NCBI GenBank assembly: GCA_013398955.1
Contig: VWPU01009687.1
Location: 1-64,000 of the forward strand
Source of the DNA: Callaeas wilsoni
Lineage: Eukaryota; Chordata; Aves; Passeriformes; Callaeidae
Direction of reading: 5' to 3'
Length of the DNA: 64,000 nt
Within the stretch, counting starts at the first letter, position 1. The number at the start of each line of letters is the position of its first letter. Positions 1-13,192 of the stretch are shown here, in pieces. Under the pieces are notes generated by a model that saw only the letters and a program-made list of their open reading frames with translations, did no database searches and was not told the origin of the DNA. Made by a program: the position numbers and the translations under genes.

Positions 1-260
1 CGGCGGCCCGGCCCCGGGTCATGCCGGCCCCGGGCTTGGCGCTGCCCTCTGGGGAGCCCCAGCGCGTTCCCCGCGGCCCCGGGCGGGCCTGTTGCGCTCG
101 CAGGCTGCCGGGCAGAGCGGCGGGACCGGGGCTGGGCAGGAGGAGCTCGGGGTCCCGGCCGAGCCCCCCGTGGGCCCGGGGGGAGATGCTGCACATGCCC
201 GGCGTGACCCTGCAGCGCCGGCATCCGCGCCTGCCAAAGGTGAACGCTATTTCCAGCGAG
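1..260. promoter_or_regulatory. USP25: CpG-rich block, probable 3' edge of the USP25 promoter/exon 1 CpG island
   Basis: The first 260 bases are very rich in G+C and in undepleted CpG (runs such as CGGCGGCCCGGCCCCGGG). The sequence becomes AT-rich and CpG-poor within about 150 bp after that. Such a block next to the start of a broadly expressed vertebrate gene is normally a CpG-island promoter. The canonical first coding segment of USP25 (starting MTVEQN) is not present, so exon 1 should lie just to the left. The block is open on both strands for about 70-80 codons, which is expected of stop-poor GC-rich DNA and is not evidence of coding by itself. No TATA box is evident. Confidence 0.65.
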
Positions 261-3200
261 TGACGCGCTCCTGCTGGAGTGAAAAAGTGCCGGGTTTAGG
301 GACTCGTGTTAACATGCATCATGGAACGAGGTTAAGGGAATGACGGCGCTTACTAGTCTTTTACTGTGCTCTAGGACTCAACGGAGAATGTTTCTATGTC
401 AAAAGAAGAAGCAGAGGATACCTTCTAAAGCTTTCCTTTGCTTGAACTGAACTGTCAAGAGAAATGTCTAAAATTAAATTGCAGTGCTTTTAAAATAATA
501 TGTTTTAAAGGTAACCTGTAGGTTAACGTAACTCTTCTGGTTAGTGGTATGACTTGCCGCTTCCCTGGTTTTTATTAATGTTTTAATGGCATGTGCTGCC
601 TTCATAAGAGGATAAAGGTATATGTGCTTTGGTATCGTCGGTGTGGAAGTTAAATGGCTGCAGCTGTAAGAGTGGACATTGGGAATGTGCTGATTAAGGT
701 ATAACTGGTTAAAGTGGTACAACTCGCATTTAAGAAGCTTTTTTGGAGGGAGGGTGTGTCTGGCCGAGGACTGCTCTCATAGTTGGAAGTAGTTAGCAGT
801 GATTTTGGCTGCTTCAACAGGAAGGCAAGGGCTGAACGGACTGATTTTGTTCCTCTGTCAGTGTTTTCAGTTGGGGTGTGCTCGCAGGTTAATGTAGCAG
901 ATTTACTGCTACACGTGCCTGCTGTTTCTGAAAACTGATGTTGCTGCTGTGCATCTGACAACTTCCATGAGCAAATTTATCTTTTACAAAACCTCTTGGT
1001 TTTCTTAATATCTTGTAGTTATCACATCAGATACTCTGTTGCATAGTGTCTTCTGGACCCTGATCAGTGCTGCCTGTTTGTGCTTTCTGACAATAATCCT
1101 GAAGGGCAATTGCTAGTTTTCAGCTGAACTAGAAGAATCCTTAGTTTTCACCTAAACTACTGCTTGTAGGTCAGTAGTTCAGGATTATTTGAGCTTCAAA
1201 TCGAGGATAAGCCCAAAAGGAGGTTGAAGATTGATTGTGGTATATGCCAGGTAATCCATGCTGCAGTAAAAAATACAGCTAGCAATAATTCTGAAGTCGT
1301 AATCAGCATCTCTGGGTGATGGTCACTTTTTTAAGTGTCTGGAGAAACTGAATAAAATATCAAGGTTTTTCCATGGCAGGGATTTTTTTTTTAATTAATT
1401 CCGTTGCATCATCTGATTATTTTATTATCTGCAATTGCTTGTTACCTGTTTTATCCCTAATTGCATGCATTTAGGGAATGAGGGAAAGGCAAATCTTAAA
1501 AGTACTTTGTAAAAAAGCTTTATTTGGCTCTGAAATGAGTATCTCGTTGCTTAGTGAAACGAATGACTAGCTAATTGGATGACAAACTTTAACATTGATA
1601 GGTATTTGCATGTAAGAAGGCAAATGATGAAGGTGCAGTGGGCTGATGCATGGAGGAAAGGTGGAGAGGCTACCATAGCGCTCTGTCTTCCCTTGAAAGA
1701 GGAAAAACCCAGTCTCCACAAATAAGGGAGTTTGTCCTGGAGACCTCGAAGTTTTTTACAATTGTTTTCTGTTAATAGGAAGAAACCACATACAAGCAGA
1801 CATATATTGGGTTTACAAGAGATGCCTGAGTCATCAGCATACCTTATTCGGAACTGTGGTTCCCAGCATTGTTCATCAGATGTTTTCTTACTGTCATACA
1901 GGAAGTGTGTGTCAAACTTCAGCAGCACTTGGAGATGCAGATTTGTATCCATAAATGCTGTAACTACAAACAGCCCATTTCCCACTGAAGCTATCTTTAG
2001 TTTATTGTGTAGTTAAAGCAGCTGCATCAGGTCAAAAGTTTTTTTCTTTCATCTCTACTGGTCATCTTGACCCTTAGTTAAAACTTGTAATTTATGTCCT
2101 GAAGCAAATAATTAATCATGTTATTCTTGTTGCTCATGGGCCTTGTGTGCTTCTCTGACATTGTTTGGTGTCTGGAGGTTATAGGTAATTTTCGCAGTGA
2201 GACTAAAGCATGTAAATAAAGGTAAATAACGTGAGAAGTTAAAAAAAAGGTAGCTTCTTGTTTTGTCCAATCTGTATTTCTGTCCTGTCCAGTCCTTTTT
2301 TTTTGTCAGACATTTTGCTGCTGAGGAGCTAAGGCACGTGTGTTGCAGGATTTCCCGTACTCCAGGCAGGCCTCCGTGGCTGGAGCCTGCGTACATCAAT
2401 TTCCTCCTGGAGGAAGATCTTCCCAAGCTGCCCCTCGTGCAGACCCTTCCCTCGGCCAGTGTCCCCTACACAGCGAGTGTAGGGGCTGGGTGAATGGTGG
2501 TTTTTCTGGTAACTGGAAGTCATGTTGTGGGAGGTCAAATGTGTTTCAGCATTGTCTCAGCTCTGATAATTACTGTGATGGTCAGCTCAGAACAGCAGAT
2601 TGAAGAAGCTGGGTTTTAATTGGCGGCACTTAGCTGGCCTCTCAGCAATGTGTGTTATCAAGTTCTGCTTCCGGAGAGAGCCTGACATTTGGTTGATACA
2701 CGGATTTAAAGGCTGTTTTATCTGTCCTTTGGTTTCCCGCACCCACTATTATTTCAGACCTGTGATTCAGCACTGCATTGGCAATGTAGTCTCAGGAATA
2801 GTAGAATAAAGTTAGGTGTGTCAGCTCAGCTCATTTTTCTTTTTCTAAAAGAAGCGCAAACTTTTAAGGATATTTACCACTTGAAATGATGCCTGACTTA
2901 AAGCAAGGTCTGATACTAAATTATTCTCTCTTGCTCTTTTTTCAGGGTAGAAAGGTAAAAACTGTGCTAGCTCATGTGTGCTTCTGCTCTGCTCATCCCA
3001 TGGTTTTGATGTACTTATTATTTAAAGATTTAGCTAATATCATGGCACTGAGTGCTTTTCTTTCCTGAAAGCAGTAGCCCCTTCATGCAGAAGATGATAG
3101 AGTCAGTTGTCTCCATCAGTTGACATGATGCAGTCCTGAATGTCAGGAAGTGATTGCAAAGTATCTACTGAGCACTTGGTGCACAAGGAAGGTATCTTGG

Positions 3201-5211
3201 GAGCTGTGTACTCTTTTTTTTTCCCCATCTTAACAGGTGGCAACCTTCCAAGGATTTAAAATCCAAACCTTTAAAATCTCTGTATTTTGATAGCTGAGTT
3301 CACGGTTGCCTGGTGGATCCAAGAGGCTGCAGACTCCCTCTCTCATGACGAGGCCAGAGGCACTCTTGCCTGTGACCAACGTGCAGGTGTACCTCTGCAC
3401 CTGAGAAATGGCCCCTGGGTCATGGAATGAGGATGGGTTCTGCACTCCCCATGAATGGGGAGCTGTCTGTGTTTGGACTGTGTGACAGGCGGGCTCCATG
3501 CATGGAGGGCTTGAATATGGGGCCTAGAGCTGCCAGTGCTGGTACCCAGAGCTTTAGTACCTCCTTGGGCAGGATGAGCGGAATAGCAACACGGGTTTAC
3601 TGAAAGTGTTTGCACCAACTACTAAGTCATATGCAAACATTACTTGAAGTACTGTGGAGTTATTCTTTTAAATGTACACATCTTGTTCTGTATTTAAGAA
3701 GTTCCTATCAAAAAACTTCATAATACTTGTAATTACACCTTTGACACAGATTCCTATTGGTATTTCTGAAAGCTAGAGCAAGGTGCAAAGGCCAGTGATT
3801 CAAAGTAATTTTGAAAGCCCTTGTCAAACTGGTCTGCTGAATGCCTTCTGGTTTTGTGACTCCTCTGATAGATTTTGGTGGGAGTGGGTGGAGGGGTGTG
3901 TGGTTAGTTTTGGGTTTTTCTGTCTTTTTTTTTTGTTTAGTATCTATGCAAGCCTGCTGAATCTTGGAGGGTTGTGTTTATTGGTATAATATGCTACGAA
4001 TCAGCACCTTTTTGAAACCTTTAACAGCAGGATAAAACTTTTTGCTTTCAGAAAACCTTTCACAGAAATTCAGTAATGATTTCAATTGTGTTTGCAGGAG
4101 TTTACAAGTGTAGTCCTATCATTAAAATTTGTCTGAAATAATGTCTTTAAATATGTTTGGTCCACACCTTGAAAGAAAAATACTGCTTCAGAATATGAAA
4201 ATGTAAAGTTTATATATAGATTTTCCTGGTAACCTTTTGTAATATTATTTAAAAATATATTTAATAAATCCTTAACATACATTCTCTTTCCTACCCTCCC
4301 CCCGGTATTTTTAGGACAACCCTGTATTCACAGCTACTATGAGCAGCAGCTACAAAAGATGATAAAACCCATCAGCTTCTATGAAAAAGTCAAAAAAGCA
4401 AATTACCCATGTCTTTAAATAGAAAAGTATTTCACATTTTTAAAAGTGCTTCATAAAGATAAGTGGAAGGGATAATTGAACAGTTGCTTTTCTTACACTC
4501 TCATGCCTGAGAAGATAGGTTGTGGCTGGTATCTCCTTAATTCTGTGAGTTCAGCTAATGTCTGTGGACTTGGGTAGCTGAAGGGGAATGAAAACTAGAA
4601 CAAAAAAAGGATTTTCTGTTCTGTTTCTGGCTAAGTTGTCTCTTATTCCTTGCTGATGAACCCAGCCAAGAGTTGACAGCCCAATTTTGCAGTCCATGAA
4701 AAGCTGGCTCCATAGCTTCAGTGATGCGAATGGTGAGGTTGAGGGACGTCACAGGTGCTGGGGACCAAGTGGCCAGGTTAGTAAAGCAGCCTGAGGCCCC
4801 TGTGGGCTTGGAGGATGTGTTTTCAGGCTGGGCTCAGATCTTTGCAGAGCCAGCAAGGAGGTCTCTGACCCTCGCTTGTGCCAGGAGTTATCTGAGGAGC
4901 TGCATCAGTCACCCCCTTACAGCCACTGCTGGCAGTGCCAGTGATGGGGGGATTATTGAGGTGCCCAGAGGTGCCTAGAGATATATTAAAATAATATTGC
5001 TCTTCACTTTCTGTAGTGAAGTTACCGATTTGCAATTCCCAGCTGGTCATCTGGCAAAAGCTAAAAGTCAAATGTGACATTCCTGGTATTCCTTAGCATA
5101 AAAAGTAAACAAAAAACTTAAGAGCTATGTCTTCACTTACATGTTTTCATGTAGGAATAAATGCCTTTAAAGGCCTGAATTTTTGGTTTTGTTTAGTTGG
5201 TTGTGGTTTGG

Positions 5212-5232
5212 NTTTTTTTTTTTTTTTTTTTT
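5212..5232. repeat. Ambiguous base followed by a 20-base poly(T) tract
   Basis: An N at 5212 is followed by an uninterrupted run of T to 5232. Homopolymers of this length are error-prone in sequencing, so the length is uncertain. It is deep in intron 1, with no effect on coding. It could be the A-tail of an old retroposed sequence on the - strand, but I recognise no such body beside it. Confidence 0.8.
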
Positions 5233-6262
5233 AATTGATTTTCTGTACTTGTTACGGGACAGAGTTCTTAAAAATCTGAAGGGTATATGTATGTGTGTGT
5301 GTGACTTTCTGGGACTTGACTGAAAGAGAAGGCTTTTCTGTTTTCTCTGAGTAGAAAAGCCACAGGTGTGGGAGCAGATTTTCTTGGAAATGAAAGTATC
5401 CTGACGGCTTTCACTTTCTAGTTCTCTTGTGTTAACCACTGTGATTATTTTAAAGTGGGCGAAGGTTGCCTTGAGTCACAGTGAAGGGTTGTGTGTGTGT
5501 TGTTTTTATTTTGTGGGGGGTTTTTTTGTTTCTTTGTTTGCTTGGGGTTTTTTTAGCTGGCTTTGCTAAACTTCCCCAGCAAGCCCTGGTGACTAAGTTA
5601 CCAATGTGATGGTCTTTAGTCAGCAAATGGATACCTTTAAACTGAGAAAATTGAGGTTCTCAGCAGGGGCCTGTTGACTTGTGCCTGGGGTAGCGGTGTA
5701 CCATCACGATTCAAATCACAATTTAGAGTAGTAGGTAAGTAATGTAGGAGAGGCTGTTGTGACAATGTATTTCAAAAGGATTTTATGAATTCAGGATAGA
5801 GTTCAGTCTTTTTTCACATTATGAAATAGAGATGGCTTTTGTTAGCTGATGATTACACTTTATCAGTTGGGGTGCTGTTAAAGAAGTCAACATCTGCCAA
5901 GAGTGGAAAATATTAGACTGGAGTGAAAATGAGTTCAGTTTCAGTAGTCAAGTGAATCTAATATCACTCACGTGTGACTTCTGCCAGGGAGCTGAGTGTG
6001 TGATACATGGGATGAAAGCTCCCTCCATTCCCTTTGGGACTGTGATATGTCCAGTGTTATGGTTAGTTAATGGGTGCTCAAGCATAATTAATAGAGAAAA
6101 GCTGATACTGTGAATCACAGGAATTAGTTGCATGCAAAACCGTGCAAGTTGAAAGTCTTCTATTTTTTATTATTTAAAAAAGGGAGAGAAAACTAAAGCT
6201 GTGGGGCTGAAGGAAAGATGAGGTGGTGAGATGCCTTCCTGCAGAGCATACCTTGCATGATA

Positions 6263-6322
6263 GTACAAACTCAGGCTTTGTGCCAAGTAAAGGTACAAAC
6301 TCAGGCTTTGTGCCAAGCAAAA
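6263..6322. repeat. 30-bp direct tandem duplication (two copies)
   Basis: The unit beginning GTACAAACTCAGGCTTTG occurs at 6263-6292 and again at 6293-6322 with no gap. The copies differ at only one or two positions (AAGTAAAG versus AAGCAAAA), so the duplication is fairly recent or still variable. It lies in intron 1 outside any coding exon. Confidence 0.9.
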
Positions 6323-9300
6323 GGAAATACTTTTTCCCGTTTCCTCAGGCTGGTGAATGCCATCTCTTGCTGTTTTTTGTGAACACTTGTACCTCTTACT
6401 TGGCAACACAGTGTGTTCTGAGTAGCATGTGTCAGATTTTTCCATGCTACCTTACGTTAATACTGTGCTGAATATAGATGTTATCATAAGCTGTATTGTG
6501 CCTGCACACCTCAGCCAAACTTGCAGGTAAAATGGGGAGCAGCTGTAGTGTGGGCTGTGGTGCCCATCTAAAATGTTGCTTTCTTCCAGCATTGCAGTTT
6601 GCTCTCTCTCAGTTATACTGCAGGGTTTATATTTCTTTATTGCGAGATTTTTGTAGGACTTCAAAACTTACACTTGACTAAGAGCTCTACAGACCATTAG
6701 TGGAAAATTTTCATGAAACTTCTTTTTGAATGATCCTGTCCATACCACCTTTGTGCTCTGTTACCACCCCATTTTCCAGAAGTGGATAAAGTGTCTCTTG
6801 GCTGCAGAGGGTTACACCTCCCTGCCTCAATATTTGAGGCGAGTGCACCAGTCTGTGTTGTGGAGTGGCTGTGGGGGTGTGCTGGCTCCAGCTGACACCC
6901 ACAGGGCTCTACCTTCTGGTGGAGGGGTGGTTTTAGCACACCGAACTACACAGTTGTTTTCCTGGTGAGTGTGGTGCAGAATCTGTGGGTTTGGGCTTTA
7001 ACATGAATGAAGTGTTAAGCAACATTGACTCAAAATGTTGAGGTTGCTGTGAAGGGAGAATGGGTCTTAAGATGGTGTAAAGGACAGATTGACACAAAAT
7101 GTCATGAGCTGGACACTGTGATGACTTCAGTCGTCGGTGGCATGCTTTCTGAGTTCTTGTCTGTTTAATTATAGAGTGGTTTTCCCATGTATTTAGTAAC
7201 ATCATTCACACCAAGCATTTGGAAATCACAATGAAAATAATCTATTCAGACTAGACTCTTGCAATTTAAGAAGGCACTGATTCTTTTTTTCAGTTGGGTT
7301 TTGTAGTTTTCATTGTTCTGTAAATGTCATTAGTTTTTTTTCCTCCATAAAGGATGAAATTCAGTAGTGTGTTGAAAGCCATCAGCATGAGAGTTTCCCT
7401 GAAATCCGGTGTTACCTGGTGATGGGATTTCAACAGGAAAAACATTGTTGTGAGCAGTAGCACCACTGAGTGTCCACAGTTTTAAGGTATCTCTCCTACT
7501 AAGGGTGTCGGAGAGGTGGAATCCAAAGGATGTGATGGGGAACAACTCGAAGGACGGAGTGCAACTAGGTTAACTTTGAAAATACTGCCTGACACAGATT
7601 TGTGTATGTAAAACACTTTTTTTAAGGGCATCAGAAATATTGGTATGCAAATTCTAACAGGTTTTATTCTGCAATGCACAGCTTTGACTCAATGCTTTTG
7701 TTTATAGCTGGTTTCTGAAGTATTTTACCTAGTGGATTCTTGCTGAAAAAAATTATACTCTGCACAGCATTTCTTTTAAAATGTTTCTGTTATCAACTAA
7801 TTGGCAACAGTCAAACTTATCAAAGTTTAGGTGCCAAGAAAATGCAGACTTTGCTTAAAATATCCTTGACTAAAGCTTTTTTAGCCATCAGGTGAAAGCA
7901 TATTTTCAGCTTTACAGTAACCAGAGGTAGACAGAACAATGTATTTAATAAAAGCTTGTCAGAGAGGCATTAGGATTTTCAAGGCATGATCTGGAGCTGT
8001 TTAAATCTAATTGACCCTTGTATCTTACCATACACAGAATTTGTGGAAATGAATGCACGTGATATAATGGCATTCTATCCCCCTGTGGCTTCTTCCTGCC
8101 GGTTGTCATCATTTCACTGGTGTTGTACCCCAAAATGTGGAGGGCTCCCTTTAGAAGAGGATGTTCACTTGACATTAGGGCCTGAGTCTGAGGTGTAAAG
8201 CTTTTGGATTGTGAATTACGTAGCTGTATTTCCTGCTGACTTTTACTGTAGTAGAATAGTAAATGGTAGGCTCGAGCTCACACATGGTTTCTGTGGTAAC
8301 TGTCCTTCTCACAGCTGTGTGACTCCAAGGAAAGTCAGATACCTGTGCTCAAAATTTCTATTCCTGTTCTCAAACCAAAAATGAAACTTTCTGATTTTCA
8401 ATCAAATTTCAATTAAAACATAAAGCCATTTTGAAAAGTTGAATTTAGCTGTGTTTTTACTGGGATTAAGCCAGAAAAAAGAGGAGAATGTCACATGGAA
8501 GTTGAAAATAGTGTTAATTTACATTCAGGTGTGTGCTGTGAGAGTGCTTTAAAGTAAGCGTCTGGAAAAGGCTGGGTATGCATTGGCGTGTGACGTTCCT
8601 CATTCTTTTTGGGAGAGGAGATGGCAGGAACAGACTCCTACTCCACTTTCCTTTTGTTTTTGGTTTCATTTTATTCTTCTGAAAATTAGTGACTTTGAAA
8701 AAGAAATTTCTCCTGGAACCACAGCTGTTAGAAGAGTGCTTTTCTTTTTTTCCCCTAACACTTCCAGTGCATAGGTATAAATGGCCTGGTTAGAGGACTG
8801 AATACTATATTGTATCCCAGAAATCTTAGGTTATGACTGAGAAAGCGTTCCTATACTTTGCAGTTTTTAACTTTTGCTTTGTTTTGGTATAGAACCGTGG
8901 GAAAATATATGAGAACATTTTAAAGCTTGTAAATATGACTTTTTAAAAGCTAAATAGCTTTACAGATGGCTTGCACAGGGGTTTCCCTTCTTGGTATTAC
9001 CTATTTTCCCATCTGTCAACTTCTTTTCTTCAAATTCTGCTTGTACCTCTTATGTAATTTCCCACCTGTTTGAGGACCGTATTTTTTTTTTCGTTTAGAG
9101 ACTTTCCCACTGCTGTGTAGTTTTCTTACTTTAGAATCTTTTAATTATTTGGTGGTAGTAATTGGCAAGTTTTATTTAATTCTGGCATCTAAGCTTATAA
9201 CTTTTTTTTAAATGGATCACTACAACTAAGTCTTCTCTACCTGTATTCCATTACTTGTTTGGAAGTTAAACAATAACCAATAGCTCAATGGCAACTTTTA

Positions 9301-12300
9301 AAAGTTCTCTCTGGTCTTGCACATATTTTATGGGACTTAGTGCTGAAAGCCACAGAACATCTCTTGTGACAGCCCTGTCTGGACCACAGTTGTCCCCTTG
9401 CCTGAAGCTGCCTGGGCTGCCTTTTTGGGTACAGCCTGCTAGTGGACAGGGTAAGCTCTGGATTTATTAATGGTGAACATAGACAGATTTCCCCATCATC
9501 ACCAGTCCCAGCTCTTGCTAAGTTACTGTGTAGCCTTGGAGCTTTTTCTGGGGCTGATTTTAAGGTGACTGGTAAGTGTGCCACCTGCCACTGGTGCTGA
9601 GTGGAGGGTGTGTGCAGTGCACAGGCTCTGCTGAGTTTTTAGAGGCCAGGAAAGGTACTGAGTGCTTTGTGATATAACTGAGTAGAAAAGGATTGAAGAT
9701 TTTACTATCAGAGTTTATCATCTCTGTCGTTTGATGGAGAATGTGTTGACATAATGCTGCTGCTAGGAAGGCATCACAGAATTTAAATTTTTGTTTCAAA
9801 TAATTTTCCAGAAATGTGAACTCGTTAGAGGAGTATTTTGTACCACTTTTATTCGATTCAGCTTGTGAAGCTTCAGGTAGGTATGGTGGCAGAAAGTCAT
9901 TCTTGGTGATACTGTTACGACACCGCTGACACAGGGAAAACTGTCTGGGCTAAATTACAGCAAATAGTGCTTATGAACCGCAGTTGTTGTAGATTTCTTG
10001 AGACCATGTCGGAATGTATTAGAATATAGCACCTTCAGCTTTCTGTGGGAAGTGAGGCAAATGTGTGTTTCAATATAAGGTAATTCAAAGTCCATTAAAA
10101 AGCCCCCTCCGAAACTTTAAACACTTTTTTTTCTTTCTCCAAGAAAGAAAATGGCCTAGAAAATTCCAGTTGCCCTCTGTGGAGTGCAATGTTGAATTTA
10201 CTATTTCTTTAATTGTGAGGTAGTAAAACTACACACTGATCTCTGGTACAAATCTCACCACGTCTTTGAATACAGTAGTGTCTCTGTTGTGTTTGAGGTT
10301 CATTTCAATTCTAGTATCACTTGCATCCATGGGGGTTATTACCCAATGCAAGTGAAAGCTGCTGGCTGCCCTTCACAGGCGTGGTGTGGCAGTGGCCTTT
10401 CCGCAGGGACACAGCACGTGCCAGCGCCTTCCTGGTGCTTGACCCAGGAAAGGCTGTCCCGCCCCAGAAGCTGGAACTGCTGTCAGAAGCCTGTCACCTT
10501 CCAGGCGACCTGTTAAACACTGCCCCAGATTTTACGTGGCTTAATGTTATCTGTAGGCTTGTTCTTCTGCGGAGTTGTGCCTTGTGTCTGTCCTTGCCCA
10601 CGTGCCCCTCTCCAGGCTAAAAACATGTGTCTCTTCATACAATTTCTTTTAAAATGATAAATAGGGGGTGGGATAAGCTATCAAATAATTTTACTGAATG
10701 CCGCAAATAGTGGCGTGTGACTTTCCTGATGTAGTTTTGTCTTCTAATGCACCAACAGTTGGGAAGGGGGTGACCGATGGAGGCTGTGGGATGAGTTCAC
10801 CTCTGGCAGACCTCACTGCAGTGGAGTGGAGGTGCTCCCCCTCTGTTCTTCTTCCCAAGCCCTCTGTGTTGTCTCCTCTAACTTCTTGTGGCCCTAGATG
10901 TGGGCAAGAGCAGGCAGTGTGATCAGGAGCTACATGCTGGCTGGCCAAGGTCCCAGGAAGCCCGGGGGTGCTGCTGAGGCTTTTGGGGATCCCTGGGGTC
11001 AGGCCAAGCTGCTGGAGGTAGCCTTGAGCTGTCAGGGCTGCTGCTTTCAAGAGGCAGGAGGGCAGACGTGCCTGGGTATGTGCCCACTCTGTGATTACAA
11101 GGCCTGTTTCTGTAGGAAATCATGTTACTAATTTTTTTTTTAATTGGACTAAACGGAAGAGCCTTTATTGAAAGGCTTTCTGTTAAGTTCGGTTGGTTGT
11201 TTTTTTTTTCCTTCCTATTCAAAACAGACAGCTGAGCTCTTTCTCCAAATGTGTCCCTTCTGTTGAATACACTGGACTCTTTGTAATACAGACCTGTCTG
11301 TAAGAAAGTGCAATTTAAATTTTATTTACAATTTCTCTGCTATACTATGCTGAATTTTGTGTGGAAAAATTGTGAAATCTTCCTGGTATCACTTACGTAC
11401 GGCATGTAGCAGAGTTATTTGAGGCGAAGTGGAAGCTTTGATCTTTGTGCCATTAACAGCTGCAGTAAATGAAATCCTTCTGGATGTGTACACCTAAAGC
11501 AGGGAGTGGAGAACAGTGTATGGCATTTTGGCCCATGCAGGAGCGGGTCTGATCGTGCATGTTCGTTTATGAGAAATGTACACCAGGAGCACCACATCTG
11601 TCACTGTGAAAATTTTAATTCATCTCCTGTTGGTATATATCTGCAGTAGTGCCTAAGTAGGATGGGGACTGCAGGAGGCTTTTTCCCTGGTCAGTTTCTC
11701 TCACTGGATAAAAGAAGGATTAAAATAATGGCAGAGAAACAACTCATTCTTATAAGGCTGCTGTTCCACAACAGTTGAATCCAGTGGAAATTGGTGCAGT
11801 CTTCTCTTATCCCCTACCTTGTCCCACCGCTGGCTCTCACTAAGTTGGCAGGAAATCAGTGAATGCAGAGAGCGACTCTCTGATGGTTTATTGAGAGCCT
11901 GGCCTGGCTTGCCAGAGGTTTGGGTGGGTGGTGGTGCTGGCTCCTAGGGATGAGTGGCATCTGACAACACCAGCCTGGGCTGGCCAGCACTGGCAGGAGC
12001 TACAGCCTGGGAAGAACAGCTGAGTCCTTGGAAGCAGCTTGTGGTCTGACAGCCCCTGTGAGTGTTATTGTTTGTAAGTATTGCAGAGCCTGGGATCCCA
12101 CTGATCTGAGGACACTTGGAATTTCCAGAGTTGGTTTGTTTGCTCCTAGAATAGTTGCCTTTGTTATCTTAATGGCAGAGTGAGGAGGATGAATGGCGCT
12201 AGCTTGGTGTTTCCTTGGGAGCTCTTCTGTATTGTGCAGAGCAGGGTGAGGCTATCATGATATCTGTTTGGAGAAAAACAGCCCTATAAATATGCTGAAT

Positions 12301-12706
12301 GTTTGAATGGGCTAGTGGAACTGCCTTTTCCACTTGAGAGTTAGGCCTGTGAAAAGACTGTGAAGAGCATCAAATGTGAGCCAGAATAGCTTGTATTTGG
12401 TGTGATGGGTTAAACTGCGATTGGGATGCAAAGGAAAATATCTCAAAGTGTAAAAATATGGATCTCGTGGCAGTATTGTTTTAGACCAGAAAGACAAGAC
12501 TGAAGATTTTAATAGTGGCTACTGTAAAATTATACCCTAGGCAATAGTCATTCCTGTGAGGAGAAAGTTTAAGTCTTGGTGTTGCCACCTGGTCAGACAC
12601 TGTAAAATGTCATGTTTATGCAGAATGGTAAATAACTGTGAACAGAAAAAAAAAATTAAGAAATAAACTTTTAGAACAGAAAGTAGCCAGGAGGGATTGG
12701 AAAAAT

Positions 12707-13110
12707 ATCATAGAATCATAGAATGATCTAGGTTGGAAGGGACCTCAAAGCTCATTTTGTTCTAACCCCCTGCCATGGGCAGGGACACCTTCCACTAGAC
12801 CAGGCTGCTCAGAGCTCCATCCAACCTGGCCTTGAACAGTCCCAGGGATGAGGCATCCACAGCTTCGCTGGGCAGCCTGTGCCAGTGCCTCACTGTCCTG
12901 ACAGTAAAGAATTTCTTCCTAATATTAATCTAAACCTACTTTCAGTTTGGCGCCATTCCCCCTTGTCCTGTCACTCCAGGCCCTTGTAAATAGTCTCTCT
13001 CCATCTTTCCTGTAAGTTCCCTTCAGGTACTGGAAGGCCACAATTAGGTCACCTCGAAGTCTTCTCTTTTTCAGCCTGAATAGCCCCATTTCTCTCAGCA
13101 TTTCCTCATA
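12707..13110 (-). mobile_element. CR1 LINE, 5'-truncated 3' end, antisense to USP25
   Basis: It begins with the octamer-type CR1 3' terminus read in reverse (ATCATAGAATCATAGAATG) and continues through the characteristic blocks GGTTGGAAGGGACCTCAAAG, CCCTGCCATGGGCAGGGACA, CTTGTCCTGTCACTCCAGG and CAGCCTGAATAGCCCCA. The element therefore lies on the - strand with its 3' end at 12707, truncated at its 5' end near 13110. It covers the 3' UTR and the last codons of ORF2. It is one of the better preserved copies here. Confidence 0.93.
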
Positions 13111-13130
13111 TGTGTGTATGCGTATGCTGC

Positions 13131-13192
13131 TTTAGCAGGGCATTGATGATCTCCAGAAGCCCCTTCCAACCCCTCTCCCTGTGGTTCTGTGT
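13131..13192 (+). mobile_element. CR1 3'-end fragment in sense orientation
   Basis: A stretch reading TTTAGCAGGGCATTGATGAT, then CTCCAGAAGCCCCTTCCAAC and ending in GGTTCTGTG matches the sense-strand end of a CR1 (usual form: gatgatctccagaggtccct followed by ATTCTGTG octamers). It starts about 20 bp after the 5' end of the antisense copy, so the two fragments are head to head. It is short, so the subfamily cannot be given. Confidence 0.6.

Larger units (their letters stand above)
261..12706. other. USP25: Intron 1, first part: no gene seen
   Basis: This is mostly AT-rich single-copy-looking intron. It contains a 30-bp tandem duplication at 6263-6322, a 20-base T run after an unresolved base at 5212, a short (GT)n near 5290 and T/G-rich sequence around 5490-5560. 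Slightly GC-richer patches lie at about 2340-2480, 3300-3560, 4720-4970, 6770-6930, 10370-10610, 10740-11080 and 11880-12060. Open frames there are short, overlap on both strands and show no recognisable domain. I see no splice-bounded exon that would keep the USP25 frame. Confidence 0.7.

Noticed and set aside
19..237. 72-codon antisense open frame in the CpG island
   Set aside because: Stop codons are rare in such GC-rich DNA, the product is low-complexity Ala/Pro/Gly/Arg, and there is no splice context.
10321..11222. Cluster of about 100-codon open frames on both strands in intron 1
   Set aside because: They overlap each other in several frames within a GC-richer patch, show no domain and lack acceptor/donor pairs keeping the USP25 frame.
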